A stretch of DNA of 64,000 bases. It comes from Unio delphinus (taxonomy: Eukaryota; Mollusca; Bivalvia; Unionida; Unionidae). Shown one piece after another: positions 1 through 11,892 of this stretch. The notes beneath the pieces were generated by a model. That model did no database searches. It was not told the origin of the DNA and saw only the letters and a list, made by a program, of their open reading frames with translations. Where the stretch lies: contig JAQISU010000096.1 in NCBI GenBank assembly GCA_029339505.1, positions 9,188,001 to 9,252,000 on the forward strand. Direction: 5' to 3'. The translations under genes and the position numbers were made by a program. Numbering within the stretch: position 1 is the stretch's first letter; every line of letters starts with the position of its first letter.

Positions 1-54
1 AGCATGTTTCTTTACCTATCTAAGGCTTTTGTTTATTAGTAGGAAATGACCCAG

Positions 55-1140
55 AGAGAAATAAGGTTGTGGTTAATCCATTTGTAACTGACAAGGCTAG
101 TTTGGATCAAAAGGCTGATCCAGCTCTGATTGAAAGACCTGTAATTATCGCCAAATCTTAAATCACTTTTTATGGTAAAAGATTAAATGTGATATTTGTA
201 AATACTGTAGATCTTGACACACTTGCCAAATGGTAGGAAAACCTAATCAGAAGATACCCAAGGCTCACCTGCAACCTATTTCTGCATTTGACGAATAAGT
301 TAGCAGAATAATGGTTGACAGCGTAACACCTTTACCTGAGACCAAGTCAGGCAACCGATAATTGTTGACTATAATGTGTGCGTCCACAACATTTCCAGAG
401 AGAATTCATTAGAATATTAAAACTAAACCATAGTAAAAACATATTAAACCATAGTAAACTAAACCATAGTAAAGGCTTTGATAAAGATTTTGTTTTACTC
501 TGTTTGACTTTACCAAATGCATCCAGTCTAATCAAGGTTCAAATTTTATAACTGGAATTTTCCAGCAAGTTATGCATAAATTAAGCATCCAGCTTTTTAA
601 ATCTTCTGCTTTTTACCATTAAGAGCTTTGGAAAGATTTCATTGGCCTTTCAAGAATTCGATTTGGTCATATTGGTTTGATGCAGGACATGATTGGGACG
701 AGTTTGTTCATTTGCTTTTGTTTGCTGCTAGAGAATCCTTTCAGGAATCAATAGGCTTTAGTAGTTTTTAACTGGATTTTGGATCTATGTCCATGGACCA
801 TTGAAATTAAAAGAGAAACTGAAAACTCAGTGTTTAATCTTCTTGATATTGGGTCTGATTTCAAATACAAGCTGTCACAGGCTTGTGAAGAAACAATCTA
901 CACTATACTCAGTCAAAAATGAGATTAATGTATGACCGGAATTCAAAAGAAAGCGGTTTTCAGGCTCTTGATATGGTTCTGGATGTCCTGCCAATACCGC
1001 AAAATCCTTTAGAGGCAAAGTAGTATGGTTCTTATACAGTTTAAAAGAAATTAAGTGACTAAAATCGTATCATTAACACATATGCACTGCGAAAACAAAA
1101 ACAAATTTGTTAAAGGACTATGTTGACAGAGATAGCACTT
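55..1140 (+). pseudogene. Ty3/gypsy-like integrase fragment (decayed)
   Basis: Broken reading frames across this stretch match the integrase of a Ty3/gypsy-like LTR retrotransposon. Near 185-260 a zinc-finger remnant reads CDICKYC...HTCQMVGKPNQ, and one zinc cysteine position is now a stop. At about 300-330 follows RIMVDSV, the first catalytic Asp region, and then LLTIMCAST. Around 680-750 another frame reads HDWDEFVHLLLFAARES, the typical integrase core end, and 840-1135 shows the C-terminal tail (about FKYKLSQACE, LMYDRNSKE). Integrase would insert reverse-transcribed DNA into the host genome. At least four stops and several frameshifts make it inactive. The assignment rests on remembered motif order, not on an alignment. 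Confidence 0.65.
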
Positions 1141-1154
1141 TTAATTATTCAATC

Positions 1155-1790
1155 AAATTTAGCTGTAATTGTACCACGTAGTGCAGAATTTAATTGGGTA
1201 TGACATGGTATCAGGCTATAGTGACTATAGTTTAACCAATCTACGGAGTTCGGAAATATTGAACAAACTTGATAGAAACTTTAATATAAAGAGTGAATTA
1301 AAACAGTTATTATGTGAATATGAACACATGGTTCCTGTTGTTCGAATGCGAACAAATAAAACTGACCATGATGTGAAACGGTATCCTTACATGATGAATG
1401 CTCTCAAACAGGAATGTTTGAAAAAAGAAATTCAGCATTACCTGGATAATTAATTCATATATCCAATTAAAGGTAACTGGACTTCAATTTGTATTCATGT
1501 GCAAACATAAAATACTTTTGCATGTTCAATGACTATTTAAACAAATTGAAGAGTGGCCAGCAAAATAGATTAATTTCCATTGCCAAGAATTTATAAATGA
1601 ATTGACAAAATTGGAAATACAAATTATGTCACCAAGTTTGACTTTTTGCAATGATTTAGACCAGTTCTACCCATGGAAAGAGTAATATAAACTGTGGCAT
1701 TTTCAAATTTAGCTGGACTTTATCAGTAGAAAGTTATTCTATTTGATATCACAAATTAAAGAGAAGTTCAAATTTAAAATCACTTTGTTT
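1155..1790 (+). pseudogene. Reverse transcriptase N-terminal region, gypsy-like
   Basis: The longest open part (1169-1453, 94 codons) contains SEILNKLDRNF, LKQLLCEYEHM and YPYMMNALKQECLKKEIQ. This is the linker and start of a Ty3/gypsy reverse transcriptase (family pattern: ...YRMNPxKQExxxKEIxxLLxN). Downstream, in shifted frames, FDF and QVPL-like remnants appear to about 1780. It lies directly after the integrase remnant and on the same strand. This order (integrase before RT) is the reverse of canonical gypsy and fits the Gmr1-like group. The ATG at 1169 is not a real start, because the frame is an internal piece of a polyprotein. Confidence 0.55.
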
Positions 1791-1894
1791 GGTTATTTTC
1801 TTAGTCCTTGGTACTTTGATTTTCATATATTTGAGAAATCCTCAGTGAATCCAACAAGGTTTCATAATGAAACCTAATGTAAAGAACTTTGTTT

Positions 1895-2150
1895 CAAATC
1901 CTTCATTAAAAGGGTTAGATTGTCTAAAGAAAGACGAGTTGCTAGAGCTTGCCAGATATTTATCTATTTTGGAAGAAGCAGTATGTTTGTTAAAACAAGA
2001 AATAATATATATACTAAGGGTTTGATTAGTGCATCCCTGCTTGGCTCTGAACAGAAAGCGAAGTCACAAGGTAGAGACTTTGGCAGAGGCAGCTCAACCA
2101 ACTGGTTACTATTTTCTGACACAAAAAGTGTCATCTGTCAGTAAATCTTT
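1895..2150 (+). pseudogene. Possible gag-like remnant
   Basis: In one frame the stretch reads LDCLKKDELLELARYLSIL, a helix resembling the N-terminal gag helix of the same gypsy-like elements. The rest is full of stops. It follows the RT remnant on the same strand. I cannot exclude chance similarity. Confidence 0.25.
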
Positions 2151-2159
2151 CTGTCAGCA

Positions 2160-3090
2160 GTTTTTTGGAAACGAAACCCATCTCAGTTTCATATGACTAC
2201 TTCCAAATCTCACTTTGGCACAACGTTTAATAATCAATCTTTGTATCAGAGATAATTATCTCTTTCTATGTACACGTCTTATAAGAAGAAAGGGCACTTT
2301 TTTGACTCCAACATTTTGAACAAAATCAACAAAATAAAAAACAGAGCCATTCCAACTCCTCTTATTGATAAGGTATCAAAGATACTGTCTTTTATTGAAA
2401 TCAAGAAACTGCATGGCTAGGGAAAAATAAATCTCAGTCCGATTTTATTATAGAAAATTATGAACCATTGATGTTGTAAAGTTTTATATCACTTATTGGA
2501 AATTCTAAAATAATTAAATGACACAGCCTTACAAAGGCTCCTATTATCAAGTACATTGGTTTTATCTGAAAATTTTTCTTCTTATTCATGTTTCTCTCCA
2601 TTGTGTAAATTTGGCATCAGATTTCGTCTCGGGACATGTGATTGTCGTAGTGGTGCCTTCTTTACCGCTACAAGGTATTCATTTCTATTACGTAGTTTAA
2701 GACCACATACTATCACAATCCCAAAAATAATGTAATGACTCTTATGATGTAGAAGAAGATATAAATCATTACATATTGTCACGAAAACACGAGGATGAAC
2801 AAAGAATTGTTTGCATTATTGTTACTACTGATATATAGTCAATCATTGATAATAAGATATCTTAGAAACACTGCTTTAGAAAGTGAATCAACATCTGACA
2901 TATGATCTGATGCTTTTTCCTGACATGTAGGTAATAATTGTGTGCACAAACACTGACGAATACGTGTATCTTAATGGATAAACTAAAATAGATACTTCTG
3001 AAAATTCTAGGTGCATAATAGCTTAAATATAAAAATATATGGCAACGTTTGGAGACTTTGAAAGATGTAAGGATATTTTTCATTATCTCG
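2160..3090. other. Non-coding, nothing recognised
   Basis: A+T-rich sequence with only short unsupported reading frames. I see no repeat structure, RNA gene or domain. Confidence 0.5.
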
Positions 3091-3094
3091 AGTG

Positions 3095-3480
3095 AAAAAA
3101 AGTGTCATGTATATTGCTTATCAGATACACATTTTACAGAAGATAATATCATACGTTAGGACACAATGGGGTTAGAAATTATGTCAAACTGTTACAAGTC
3201 AAATTCTGGAGAAATCTGTCTTCTATTCAACAAACGTTTTGTGTAGAATATAAAAGAATGTAAAAAAAAGTATCATGATTGTAATCTAGTTGTATTTTTT
3301 ATTAAAATTGGTGAAATTAACTTTTCCTTTATTAATGAAAAAATAATGATTGTTCAGAATGTTCCAATGATATAATTTGTTTATTATACATGAATACGAC
3401 AACGTGTCAGCTATTACTGCATATGATTATATGTGGGGAATTTAATTTGGTTCAAGATCAAGAATTAGATTCGCATACAT
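3095..3480 (+). pseudogene. L1-like LINE endonuclease fragment
   Basis: Frames here show the pattern of the apurinic-endonuclease domain of an L1-clade LINE. YCLSDTHFTEDN lies near 3115, followed by a VRTQWG-like stretch, FNKRF near 3230, and [16 protein letters not shown] at about 3435-3480, which corresponds to the family motif (C)GDFN. The domain nicks target DNA to prime reverse transcription. Frameshifts and stops break it, and the catalytic-site GDFN is GEFN. It is cut off by the (TA)n tract at 3490 and appears to resume at about 4290, beyond a Penelope-like fragment. Confidence 0.6.
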
Positions 3481-3489
3481 ATTGATAAA

Positions 3490-3490
3490 C

Positions 3491-3554
<64 letters not shown>

Positions 3555-3585
3555 ATCTACCTTATTTAACAGGATGTTTTCTGTA

Positions 3586-3627
<42 letters not shown>

Positions 3628-3649
3628 TAAGTATCATGATAAGTATCAG

Positions 3650-3685
<36 letters not shown>
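3490..3685. repeat. (TA)n microsatellite blocks
   Basis: Three (TA)n runs (about 3494-3549, 3585-3622, 3648-3684) are separated by a 42-bp unique segment and a short TATCATGATA-rich segment. The reading frames of alternating Tyr/Ile they create are artefacts. Confidence 0.95.
3549..3590. repeat. 42-bp inverted repeat, left copy
   Basis: This segment is the exact reverse complement of 4291-4332, with no mismatch by my reading. The right copy continues into the L1-like LINE frame (KHPVK...), so the left copy is an inverted piece of LINE sequence. The pair brackets the Penelope-like fragment and its (TA)n tracts. Confidence 0.9.
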
Positions 3686-3739
3686 AAATTTATGAATAAA
3701 TAGAGATAAACAGTTTTATTTTTATATATATATATTACA

Positions 3740-4128
3740 TTAATGAAGGTCGTAAAGTGCTTTGGAATTTAGACCTTTTGGATATACTGTATTAAGACGG
3801 TGAATCCAGTATGTTTCTTTTAGCAAACGTTCCATTTCTGATTCAGCTATAACAATAGGTTGAAAGGAAAAATCTTGCACAGTATGAGAACTATTGTTAA
3901 AGTGTACGGCAACATGAGATGAAAAAGATTTATGGATATAATTTTTTATGTCAGATCTATGTTGGTTCATACGTTTAGATATTTGTTGACTAGTTTGTCC
4001 AATATATTGGACGTCACATTTTTTGCATGTGATCAAATAAATAACGTTTGATGTTGCACAATTAGTATCACAATGCATATTAAACGTTTCTTTTGTATTA
4101 CTACTACTGAAAAAAGTAAACTTTTAGA
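3740..4128 (-). pseudogene. Penelope-like element GIY-YIG endonuclease fragment
   Basis: A 112-codon frame from ATG 4078 to the stop at 3740, open upstream to about 4125. It reads VIYLITCKKCDVQYIGQTS near its start, the variant GIY-YIG core with a CxxC zinc motif found in EN+ Penelope-like retroelements. Then come RMNQHRSDIK (catalytic Arg helix), VAVHFN...SH, and the terminal ETYWIHRLNTVYPKGLN signature. The domain would nick DNA during retrotransposition. The reverse transcriptase that normally precedes it is absent, so this is a 5'-truncated 3' end. It sits between (TA)n tracts and a 42-bp inverted repeat. Confidence 0.8.
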
Positions 4129-4187
4129 GTTTGATAAAGCATTAAAGCGAAACCGGTCACAACATTAATACGTGTTGGCGTTGTTTA

Positions 4188-4287
<100 letters not shown>

Positions 4288-4288
4288 G

Positions 4289-5960
4289 ATATAGATACAG
4301 AAAACATCCTGTTAAATAAGGTAGATTATTTTTTTGTGTGTCTAAATCTTTGATGACTAATGTCGGAAAAATGAAAAATGATAACTGGACAGGCATTATG
4401 TCTGACCACTCCATTATAATACATGTATTGCATTTGACATAAAATAGTTTCACAAGAGGTAAAGGCTTGATGAATTTTAACAACAGTTTACATGTTGATA
4501 AAAAAAAAATTGACTAAATCAAATATTGCACAAAAACAATAAAATTACAATTAGCTTCAACTGATTATGACGGAAATATTACCAATATAGTGATTTCAGA
4601 TTTAAGATTTATCGTACCACATTCGGTTTTTGTAGATGAATTGTTGATGGAAGTTCATGAAATCCCAATTGTGTATATTTCGAATGACAAGAAGTGTAAA
4701 TTAAAACAGGAAACCAAACTTGTAAAACAAATAAGGTCTTTAAAGATTGGTTAATGAGAACTTATAATATAGATATATTTGGAGTCCAAAAAACGAACAT
4801 GAAAATATGAGAAAAGAAAACCTTTGAGGAAGCATTATTTGATCTAAAGTAAAATCGGAAGAAAAGGAGTAGATACTTTTGCTATCTTGAAATACGAAAA
4901 GTATGTGCAAAATAAAGTTAAAGAATATTATAAAAATCTGAATAATGAGGATAAAGAATCGATAGATATAGACTTAGTTGACTTTCACAAAGACGTTCAC
5001 ATTCCATGGCATAATCAAGACCAATCTCTAAAATTTGAAGTCCAAATTACCAAAAACAAAAGAAATTTTTTGTTTGTAAAGTATACAAAATACCAAAAGT
5101 CCCAGATAACGTGTTTTTGCAGCTGAATTTTTATAAGTCTTTTGATTTAAAATTGCTGAGTTAGTAGTTAGAGCAATTAACGTAGTATTCAAAACGAAGC
5201 CATGCTCCGCATTTTAAGACAATGCATTATAATTTGCATACCCAAAGAGGATAAACCAAATCGTCACCTGAGGAACGGTTGTCTGATTCTTTACTTCATG
5301 TTCAATATTGTCTGGATGGACTGAAACCAAAACAAGAAGGGTCTGGGAAAAGGCAAACGTACAGTGCAGAAACATTTCGTCAATTGTTGAAATAACAGTA
5401 GGTGTATATTGGGCATACATGTGTTGGTCAGTTTGGAAAAAATGATAAATATGAATTCAGAAAATAATATAGAAAATGATTACAAATTGTTTAAAACATC
5501 ATTTGGTAAAATAACAGTTCTGAAAACTTTATTTATTCCAATGCTTAATCACTCGTTAATCTCATTACCAAATGCTCTGTGACATGTTATCCGACAATTA
5601 AATCAACAATGTTTCACCTTATATGGCTGTAAATTTACACAAAGTTAAAAGAGAGGTTATTATTCAATTGTTTTCTAAAGGTGGATTGGAAATGATAGAC
5701 ATTCAAAAAATTATATTAGTTTTGAAAATGAATTGGATTTGTATAGTTCTTCTATCTAATAGAAAATTAGTCATTTTGTTTAAGTATGAAATATAAGAGA
5801 TTAAATACCTGTTTCTTTTAGGAGATGAAAATGTAATGACATTATGAAAAAAGTAAGCAAAATGGTTTGTGGCGTGAAAGTTTATTGGCTTCGGAAATAT
5901 TCACAGAAAAAAATATACCCCGGATAGAAGAAGAAAACTTCTCTATCTCTGTCTCTCTCA
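4289..5960 (+). pseudogene. L1-like LINE, end of endonuclease and RT region
   Basis: Continuation of the L1-like LINE at 3.1-3.5 kb. GIMSDHSIII at about 4400 corresponds to the endonuclease C-terminal SDH motif. The frame at 4887-5126 (YVQNKVKEYYKNLNNEDKES) is the linker before the reverse transcriptase. Around 5200-5250 an IICIPKEDKPN-like RT motif appears in a broken frame, and 5540-5720 shows ISLPNAL and FSKGGLEMIDIQK, typical of the region after the RT palm. The palm with its YxDD box is missing, so an internal deletion has removed it. Many stops; non-functional. Confidence 0.6.
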
Positions 5961-6885
5961 TTGTGATTTGTCTTTTTTCATCTTACAGTGACTAAAAAGT
6001 ATTGTTTTGTCAAAAAAAACCTACAAATACGTATTACATGTATCATCTATCTTATGTTCATGAAAGCTTATAAAATACTATGTACATGTATACATATTTG
6101 ATCATATGTGTGATCATATGTGTGATCATATGTGTGATAATACCAGTTTCATACTTGAGTATCGGTAAAGAGACCTCAAGCTTTCAAGTGTTATTGGAAT
6201 ATTGCACAAATTCCCATATATAGCTTTGGAGTGTGGGGTATGGTATTTGCATGCGAAACAGAGCTAGAGGCAAGATAATTATAGACTTAATTCCTCACTG
6301 ATTATAAATATGTCAGGTAAGTGTATTAGTACTAGTAGTAGTTGTATTAGTAGACTCAAATTAGCAAAAAAGAACATATTTTTGCGATTCCATTGAAACC
6401 TTATCCATGGTGCTCATCGTATTTTGTGAAATAAGATAATTCTTTGTCTTTTATACAGTAAAATATCATAAAGTATTTATTCTTTGCACGGAGCAGGATT
6501 CACTATCAAACAACTTCAACATGAGTCTGGCTTTGACAGTCCATGTTTCTCCAATCCCAAAAAATCAATTTAAATGTCGTTGCTATCTGAAAGGTTATAA
6601 ACGTGAAATTATTACAGATACGTGTTCCCAAATCACATGGTTTTTATTGTTTCACAGTTGTATAATTGTCAGTAAGCTGTTCTGAGCCGAATATTGGTAC
6701 TTCATGCTATGCAATTTTAAACACCTCTCAAGCAACTAAGGTATTTTATAAATTAACTACTTCTTCTCAATATCACTAATATTATCAATTCATGGTTACG
6801 ACTAGCGGAATTATTGCAAAGAGCTTCTCTTTTGGCATCACTAAGTTGATCAAGTTCCTTATGTATTTTACATACTTTTCTACAG
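5960..6885. other. Non-coding stretch with a 14-bp tandem repeat
   Basis: About 6103-6140 holds three units of ATATGTGTGATC. Otherwise I recognise nothing. Confidence 0.5.
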
Positions 6886-6888
<3 letters not shown>

Positions 6889-6916
<28 letters not shown>

Positions 6917-6944
6917 TGTATGTATGTATGTATGTATGTATGTA

Positions 6945-6996
<52 letters not shown>

Positions 6997-7052
6997 TGCG
7001 TGGGTAGGCAGGCAGGCAGGCAGGTAGGTACATAGGTAAGTAGGTAAGTAGG
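6889..7052. repeat. Compound microsatellite (ATGT)n-(TG)n-(CGTG)n-(GGCA)n-(AGGT)n
   Basis: Successive 4- and 2-bp motifs run into each other, each one substitution away from its neighbour. This is the usual signature of an evolving compound microsatellite. Reading frames on both strands here are repeat artefacts. Confidence 0.95.
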
Positions 7053-7806
7053 AATTTAATAGCACGTGTTCGCAATCATGGCCATAAACTGAAGATTACA
7101 AGTTCCAAAAATAAAGAGCAATAGCACAACATAAATGGCAGGCGATGCAGACGACCCATATTTAATACTCCTTGTTGTAGGTAACTGAATGTTTGCACAT
7201 TAAGCATGTGTCTTCTTTCAGGCAAAGTGACCTTGACATTTTACCCCCCAAATGTATAGGCTTCTCTCTAACCTTAAATAAAACCATCCAAACATTTATG
7301 ACCAGATGCTCAGGTCTGTGATGAAGAACTATTCTTATTGTGCGGATACTATTTTTCTTATTTCGAAAAGTGATCTTGAACTTTATCCTGTGACCCCAAA
7401 CATGAAGCCCTCTTCCATACACCAAGTGCATGCCATTAACAAAGTTTGGTAAATGTAGATGGTGGAAAACTAACCTTTCTGTGCAGAAACCAAATTAATA
7501 ATAGACAGACAGAGGGACGGACACTGTATAGCATAACTGGATCCACTATATTGTGAGTCTATACAACTTGCCAAAAAAATAATACGGTAAAGACTTCCAG
7601 TTGAAATTAAAAATAAGCGTTTCAGGATACAGGATAAAAAAACAAAAATGCTAAAATTCTAGAAAAGGTATTTAGGATCAAAAATGTATAAAACAACTTC
7701 CTTAAAATGAAAACCGTAGTGATAGTTATAAGATGTACTATTTGTTACTTATTTTAGGCACTAATTTTAACATATCAAAACAGAGCTGAAATGGTACAAC
7801 AATGTC

Positions 7807-7837
<31 letters not shown>

Positions 7838-7970
7838 GGGTACAATTTATAAATCACAGACAAAAGCTAAATTTAAATGCCATTTTCCAATGTAGGCTTT
7901 GAGGAATCTTTGTCTCTGAAATGTAAGGAACTCTCTGAAGAATGTTACCTATTGCAAACGATCTTTCCGG
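7053..7970. other. Non-coding stretch
   Basis: No gene recognised. A (GT)n run lies at about 7806-7836. Confidence 0.5.
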
Positions 7971-7984
7971 AAAGTGGTGGAATC

Positions 7985-8163
7985 CAGCGGCGTCGCTAGG
8001 GTTGGTGTCACCCAGTGCGGTAAACTCATGGTGTCACCCCTCCAGACTAGACCGAACAGTGTGTGCTCTGTAAAATTTGCAATTTTTATTTTGGTGTCAC
8101 CCCTATGGGATGGTGTCACCTGGTGCGGTCCGCACCCCCCTCATCCTCCTAGCGACGCCACTG
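7985..8163. mobile_element. hAT-type MITE with 8-bp target-site duplication
   Basis: The 179-bp element begins CAGCGGCGTCGCTAGG and ends CCTAGCGACGCCACTG, imperfect terminal inverted repeats of at least 16 bp. The octamer GTGGAATC occurs immediately before it (7977-7984) and immediately after it (8164-8171). An 8-bp duplication and CAG...CTG termini are typical of hAT transposons. There is no transposase, so it is non-autonomous. The interior carries repeated GGTGTCACC motifs. Confidence 0.85.
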
Positions 8164-9376
8164 GTGGAATCGAATCTGCCCTTCCCACCCCACCCCCGCT
8201 GGCAAAGCCAAACCGAAATCTTGAAACATGTATTTTGCCAATGTTGGCTTAAATCATGCTTTTTTAATTAAATGTAAGGAATCTATTTCGCTGGTTATCA
8301 GATCTCCAGGAAAATTCTCAGAAGAAATGTAACCTATTTTCTTTAGTAATAGAAAATACAATGAAAAGCAACAAACGTTCTTGTATTTTATCTGGTGCAT
8401 AAATCTCTTGCGAAATTTCTCTAGTTACCCAAAAGTCCTCGGTATCTGCATTCAACCTTGATAAAAAATAATAATAAAATCAACAGCTTCAGCGAAATTC
8501 AAAGGAATGGATTTATAAAATCCTTTAGACACGAAGCTCTAATTAATTAGTTAAATAACGAAAGTTAATAGCTATGTTTTGCTCAGAAATTGCAGACGTT
8601 GTGTGTTTTTGAGTGGTTGATTGCAAGATTATTTTCTTTTAAATCACATGAATAGCTTTCAAACACGCTGACATACCTCGCTAGGGTTGGTGTCACCCAG
8701 TGCGGTAAACTCATGGTGTCATCCCTCCAGACTAGACCGAACAGTGTGTGCTCTGTAAAATTTGCAATTTTTCATTTTGATGTCACCCCTCTGAGATGAT
8801 GTCACCTGGTGCGGTCCGCACCCCCCTCCCCCCACATCCTCCTAGCGACGCCACTGGTGGAATCGAATCTGCCCGCGCCCCCCCCCCACTCCCCGCTGGC
8901 AAAGCCAAACCAAAATCGTGAAACATTTCTTTTGCTAGTGTTGGCTTAAATCATGCTTTTTTAATTAAATGTAAGTAATATATTTCACTGGTTATCAAAT
9001 CTCTAGGAAAACTCTCAGAAGAAATGTAACCTATTTTCTTTAGTAATAGAAAATACAAGGAAAAGCAACAAGCATTCTTGTATTTTATCTGGTGCCCAAT
9101 CTCTTGCGAAATTTCTCTAGTTAGCCAAAAGTCCTCGGTATCTGCATTCAACCTTGATAAAAAATAAATAATAAAATCTACAGCTTCAGCGAAATTCAAA
9201 GGAAGGGATTTATACAATCCTTTAGACACGAAGCTCTAATTAATTAGTTAAATAACGAAGGTTTATAGCTTTGTTTTGTTCAGAAATTGCAGACGTTGTG
9301 TGTTTTTGAGTGGCTGGTTGCAAGATTATTTTCTTTTAAATCACATGAATAGCTTTCAAACACGCTGACATACCTC
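7995..9376. repeat. Tandem segmental duplication, two units of about 690 bp
   Basis: Unit 1 (about 7995-8679) and unit 2 (about 8680-9376) align over their whole length with small indels. Both start at CGCTAGGGTTGGTGTCACCC inside the hAT MITE and both end ACGCTGACATACCTC. The right MITE end is therefore present twice but its left terminus only once, so the duplication postdates the MITE insertion. Confidence 0.85.
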
Positions 9377-9449
9377 ACCTGCAAATTTTTTATTAACATA
9401 ATGTTCCTGTGTGCGCATTAAATAAATCTAATATGGTCATTGCAAGGAT

Positions 9450-9681
9450 AATATATCGGGTAATTATCTAAGATAAGTACACCTATTAATTAGCAAGGAT
9501 AAGTATAACTATTAATTATATATGATACCTACACCTATTAATTAGGTAGGATAAATGCATCTAGTAATGAGCTAGGATAAGTACACCTATTAATTAGCAA
9601 GGATAAGTACACTTATTAATTAGTTAGGATAACTGCACCTTTTAATTAGCTAAGTTAAGTAATAAGTACATCTATTAATTA
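9450..9681. repeat. Minisatellite, about 26-bp unit (left part)
   Basis: Degenerate tandem units of the type GGATAAGTACACCTATTAAT plus TAGCAA. The array continues after the foldback insertion at 10263. Spacing is irregular and every unit differs. Confidence 0.85.
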
Positions 9682-10262
9682 GGGTCTCGGAAATTACCCC
9701 CCTGTCAATTACTCCCCTGCCATTACCCCCCTGCCATTACCCCTATCAATACCCCCTCGGTATATTAAGCCCCTGCCATTACCCCTCCTCCCGTCTATTA
9801 CTATATAACATATAATTGTTATATACCATGAGTAAATATTAAATTAAAAAAATTTCAAAATAATATATTTTAAACTTTTATTTTAGTAAATGAATCTCAG
9901 CCTTGAAAACATTAACTTGTCCTGGAATATTCAATAGTAAAATCATCATATCATCATGTTATATTACCATAAAATAAAGTTCAGCGTATACGTGGAAAGC
10001 AAAAACATTATGCACTATTGAATATTCCAGGACAAGTATATGTTTTCAAGGCTGAGATTCATTTACTAAAATAAAAATTTAAAATAAATTATTTTGAAAT
10101 TTATTTTAATTTATATTGACTGTTGGGATATAACAATTATATGTTATATAGTAATAGACGGGAGGGGGGTAATGGCCGGATGGTAATATACTGGGGGGGG
10201 GGGGTAATTGATAGTGGGGTTATGGCAGGGGGTAATTGACAGGGGGGTAATGTCCTGCTCCC
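9682..10262. mobile_element. 581-bp foldback (long-TIR) MITE
   Basis: The two arms (about 9682-9955 and 10005-10262) are near reverse complements. The ends carry GGAAATTACCCCCCTGTCAA against its complement near 10240-10255. Further in are GACGGGAGG/CCTCCCGTC blocks, ATATAACATATAATTGTTATAT, and AATGAATCTCAGCCTTGAAA with its complement. A loop of roughly 60 bp separates them. ATTAATTA flanks both sides (9674-9681, 10263-10270), but the host minisatellite is itself built of that motif, so the duplication is only suggestive. No coding capacity. Confidence 0.85.
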
Positions 10263-10765
10263 ATTAATTATCTATGATAAGTGCACATATTAATTAGCTA
10301 GGATAAGTACACCTTTTAATTCACTAGGATATGTACACCTGTTAATCAGCAAGGATGAGTGCACCTAGTAATTAACAGGGATAAGCACACCAAATAATTA
10401 TCAAGGATAAGTACACCTAGTAATTAGAAATGATAAGTATACCTTGAAATTAACAGGGCTAAGCATACCAAATAATTAGCAAAGATAAGAACGCCTAGTA
10501 ATTAGCACGGATAAGTACACCTTGTAATTAACAAGGTAATATGCACCTATGAATTAGCAAGGATAATTACACCTAGTAATTAGGAATGATAAGTACATTT
10601 AGTAATCAGTAAAGATAAGTAAAACTAATAATTAACAAAGTAAAGTACGCCTAGTAATTAGCAAGGATAAGTACACCTAGTAAATAGTAAGTATAAATAT
10701 ACCTAATTATTAACAAGGAAAGATACATCTAGTAATTAGCAAGAATAAGTATACCTAGTAATTAG
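10263..10765. repeat. Minisatellite, about 26-bp unit (right part)
   Basis: Continuation of the array at 9450 with units such as GGATAAGTACACCTAGTAAT plus TAGCAA. There are roughly 18 degenerate units. Because the spacers are repeats as well, this is not a CRISPR array. Confidence 0.85.
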
Positions 10766-10769
10766 TCCA

Positions 10770-11890
10770 TTATTTTTGTAACTTCGAAAGATTTTCTTTT
10801 CCAAGGTTTGCCGTTCAATAAGCTTGTATTTTTCTTTCCTAATTAGAAAAATTCCGTGATGATTGTGAAAACATGTGTCTACCAAATATTACAATGGTAT
10901 GGAAATAAAAAAAAACATATTCATTTCATCGTAATACATCAAAATGAAATTTGTCAACAAGAAATCAAATGAAGCATTGTTTCTAAATAAAGACACATAT
11001 AAAGAGAAAATCTTTTAAGGATGGTCGCTTGTGAAGTGTTTGAGTACTTAAGTTGTTAAACAACTTAAAATTTTACAGATCACATGATTCAGCCAATCCA
11101 AACTTATGTAACAAACTGAATATTGAACATACAGAAGAATTCAGCCAAACGAAACTTATGTAACAAACTGAAAATGGAACATACCAAAATGATTCAACCG
11201 ATTCAAACATCACCAAATACTGTATAGGTTGGTATACATTTCCATGCGATATTTGCAACTGCATATATACTTACAATGGGTTTAAGAAAAAATATGCAAA
11301 GGTCAGCTTGTTAGTACCGTGTCAGTAACTGCCAATAAAATTACAGCTGAATATTGAGAAAAAAATGCATCAATCGTGCACATGCTGAATGCTGAAGATC
11401 TAAGATTCTTCATTTCAGACGTATAAAGAATATTGTGCTACTGTGCGAATTTCGGTTTGTTTTTTGCAAGTGGAGCATATAATATTGATAATAATTATTT
11501 CCACAGCTTGAGTGGCAAGTCCTAATTTACAGAAGCAAGCTAAATTTAAGTCCCTGTTGCTAAACATAGACCTACACACATTTTGACAGACAGCGAAAAT
11601 TTGATTATCAACATAACACATTTTAATCGCAACATTTACTTCAACTAAGGCAATCAACTCTCCGTGATTGTTTTGCAAAAGTTATGTCAAGGAGTAGTAA
11701 AGAGGGTAAATCCTACAACTTATTATAGGTGTCTATTTGTCAAACTAAGGCATGTTACAAAACCGAAAAAAGTGTCAACAAACAGAAATTGCCTCTGACG
11801 AACCGAGACGCAGAATTGTTGTCGCGCTGTTATTAATTAAATCATATCAACTAGATTAGCTCGAGAGCGACTAACTGCGATTAAAAGATT
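10770..11890. other. Non-coding stretch with a short direct repeat
   Basis: About 11092-11205 holds two copies of a 54-bp unit containing AAACTTATGTAACAAACTGA and GAACATAC. Nothing else is recognised before the first Polinton remnant. Confidence 0.45.
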
Positions 11891-11892
11891 TA

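Noticed and set aside
1169..1453. Independent 94-codon host gene
   Set aside because: Its motifs are the RT linker of a gypsy-like element and it continues the adjacent decayed pol.
3465..3662. Reading frame of alternating Tyr and Ile
   Set aside because: Pure (TA)n translation. The same applies to 4190-4483, 46880-47181 and 55652-56072 on the minus strand.
7974..8271. Two overlapping frames of 64 and 92 codons
   Set aside because: They lie over the hAT MITE and the tandem duplication, and have no domain.
9450..10765. Possible CRISPR array (regularly spaced ATTAATTAG motifs)
   Set aside because: Repeats are degenerate, spacers are themselves the repeat, and the context is eukaryotic. It is a minisatellite.
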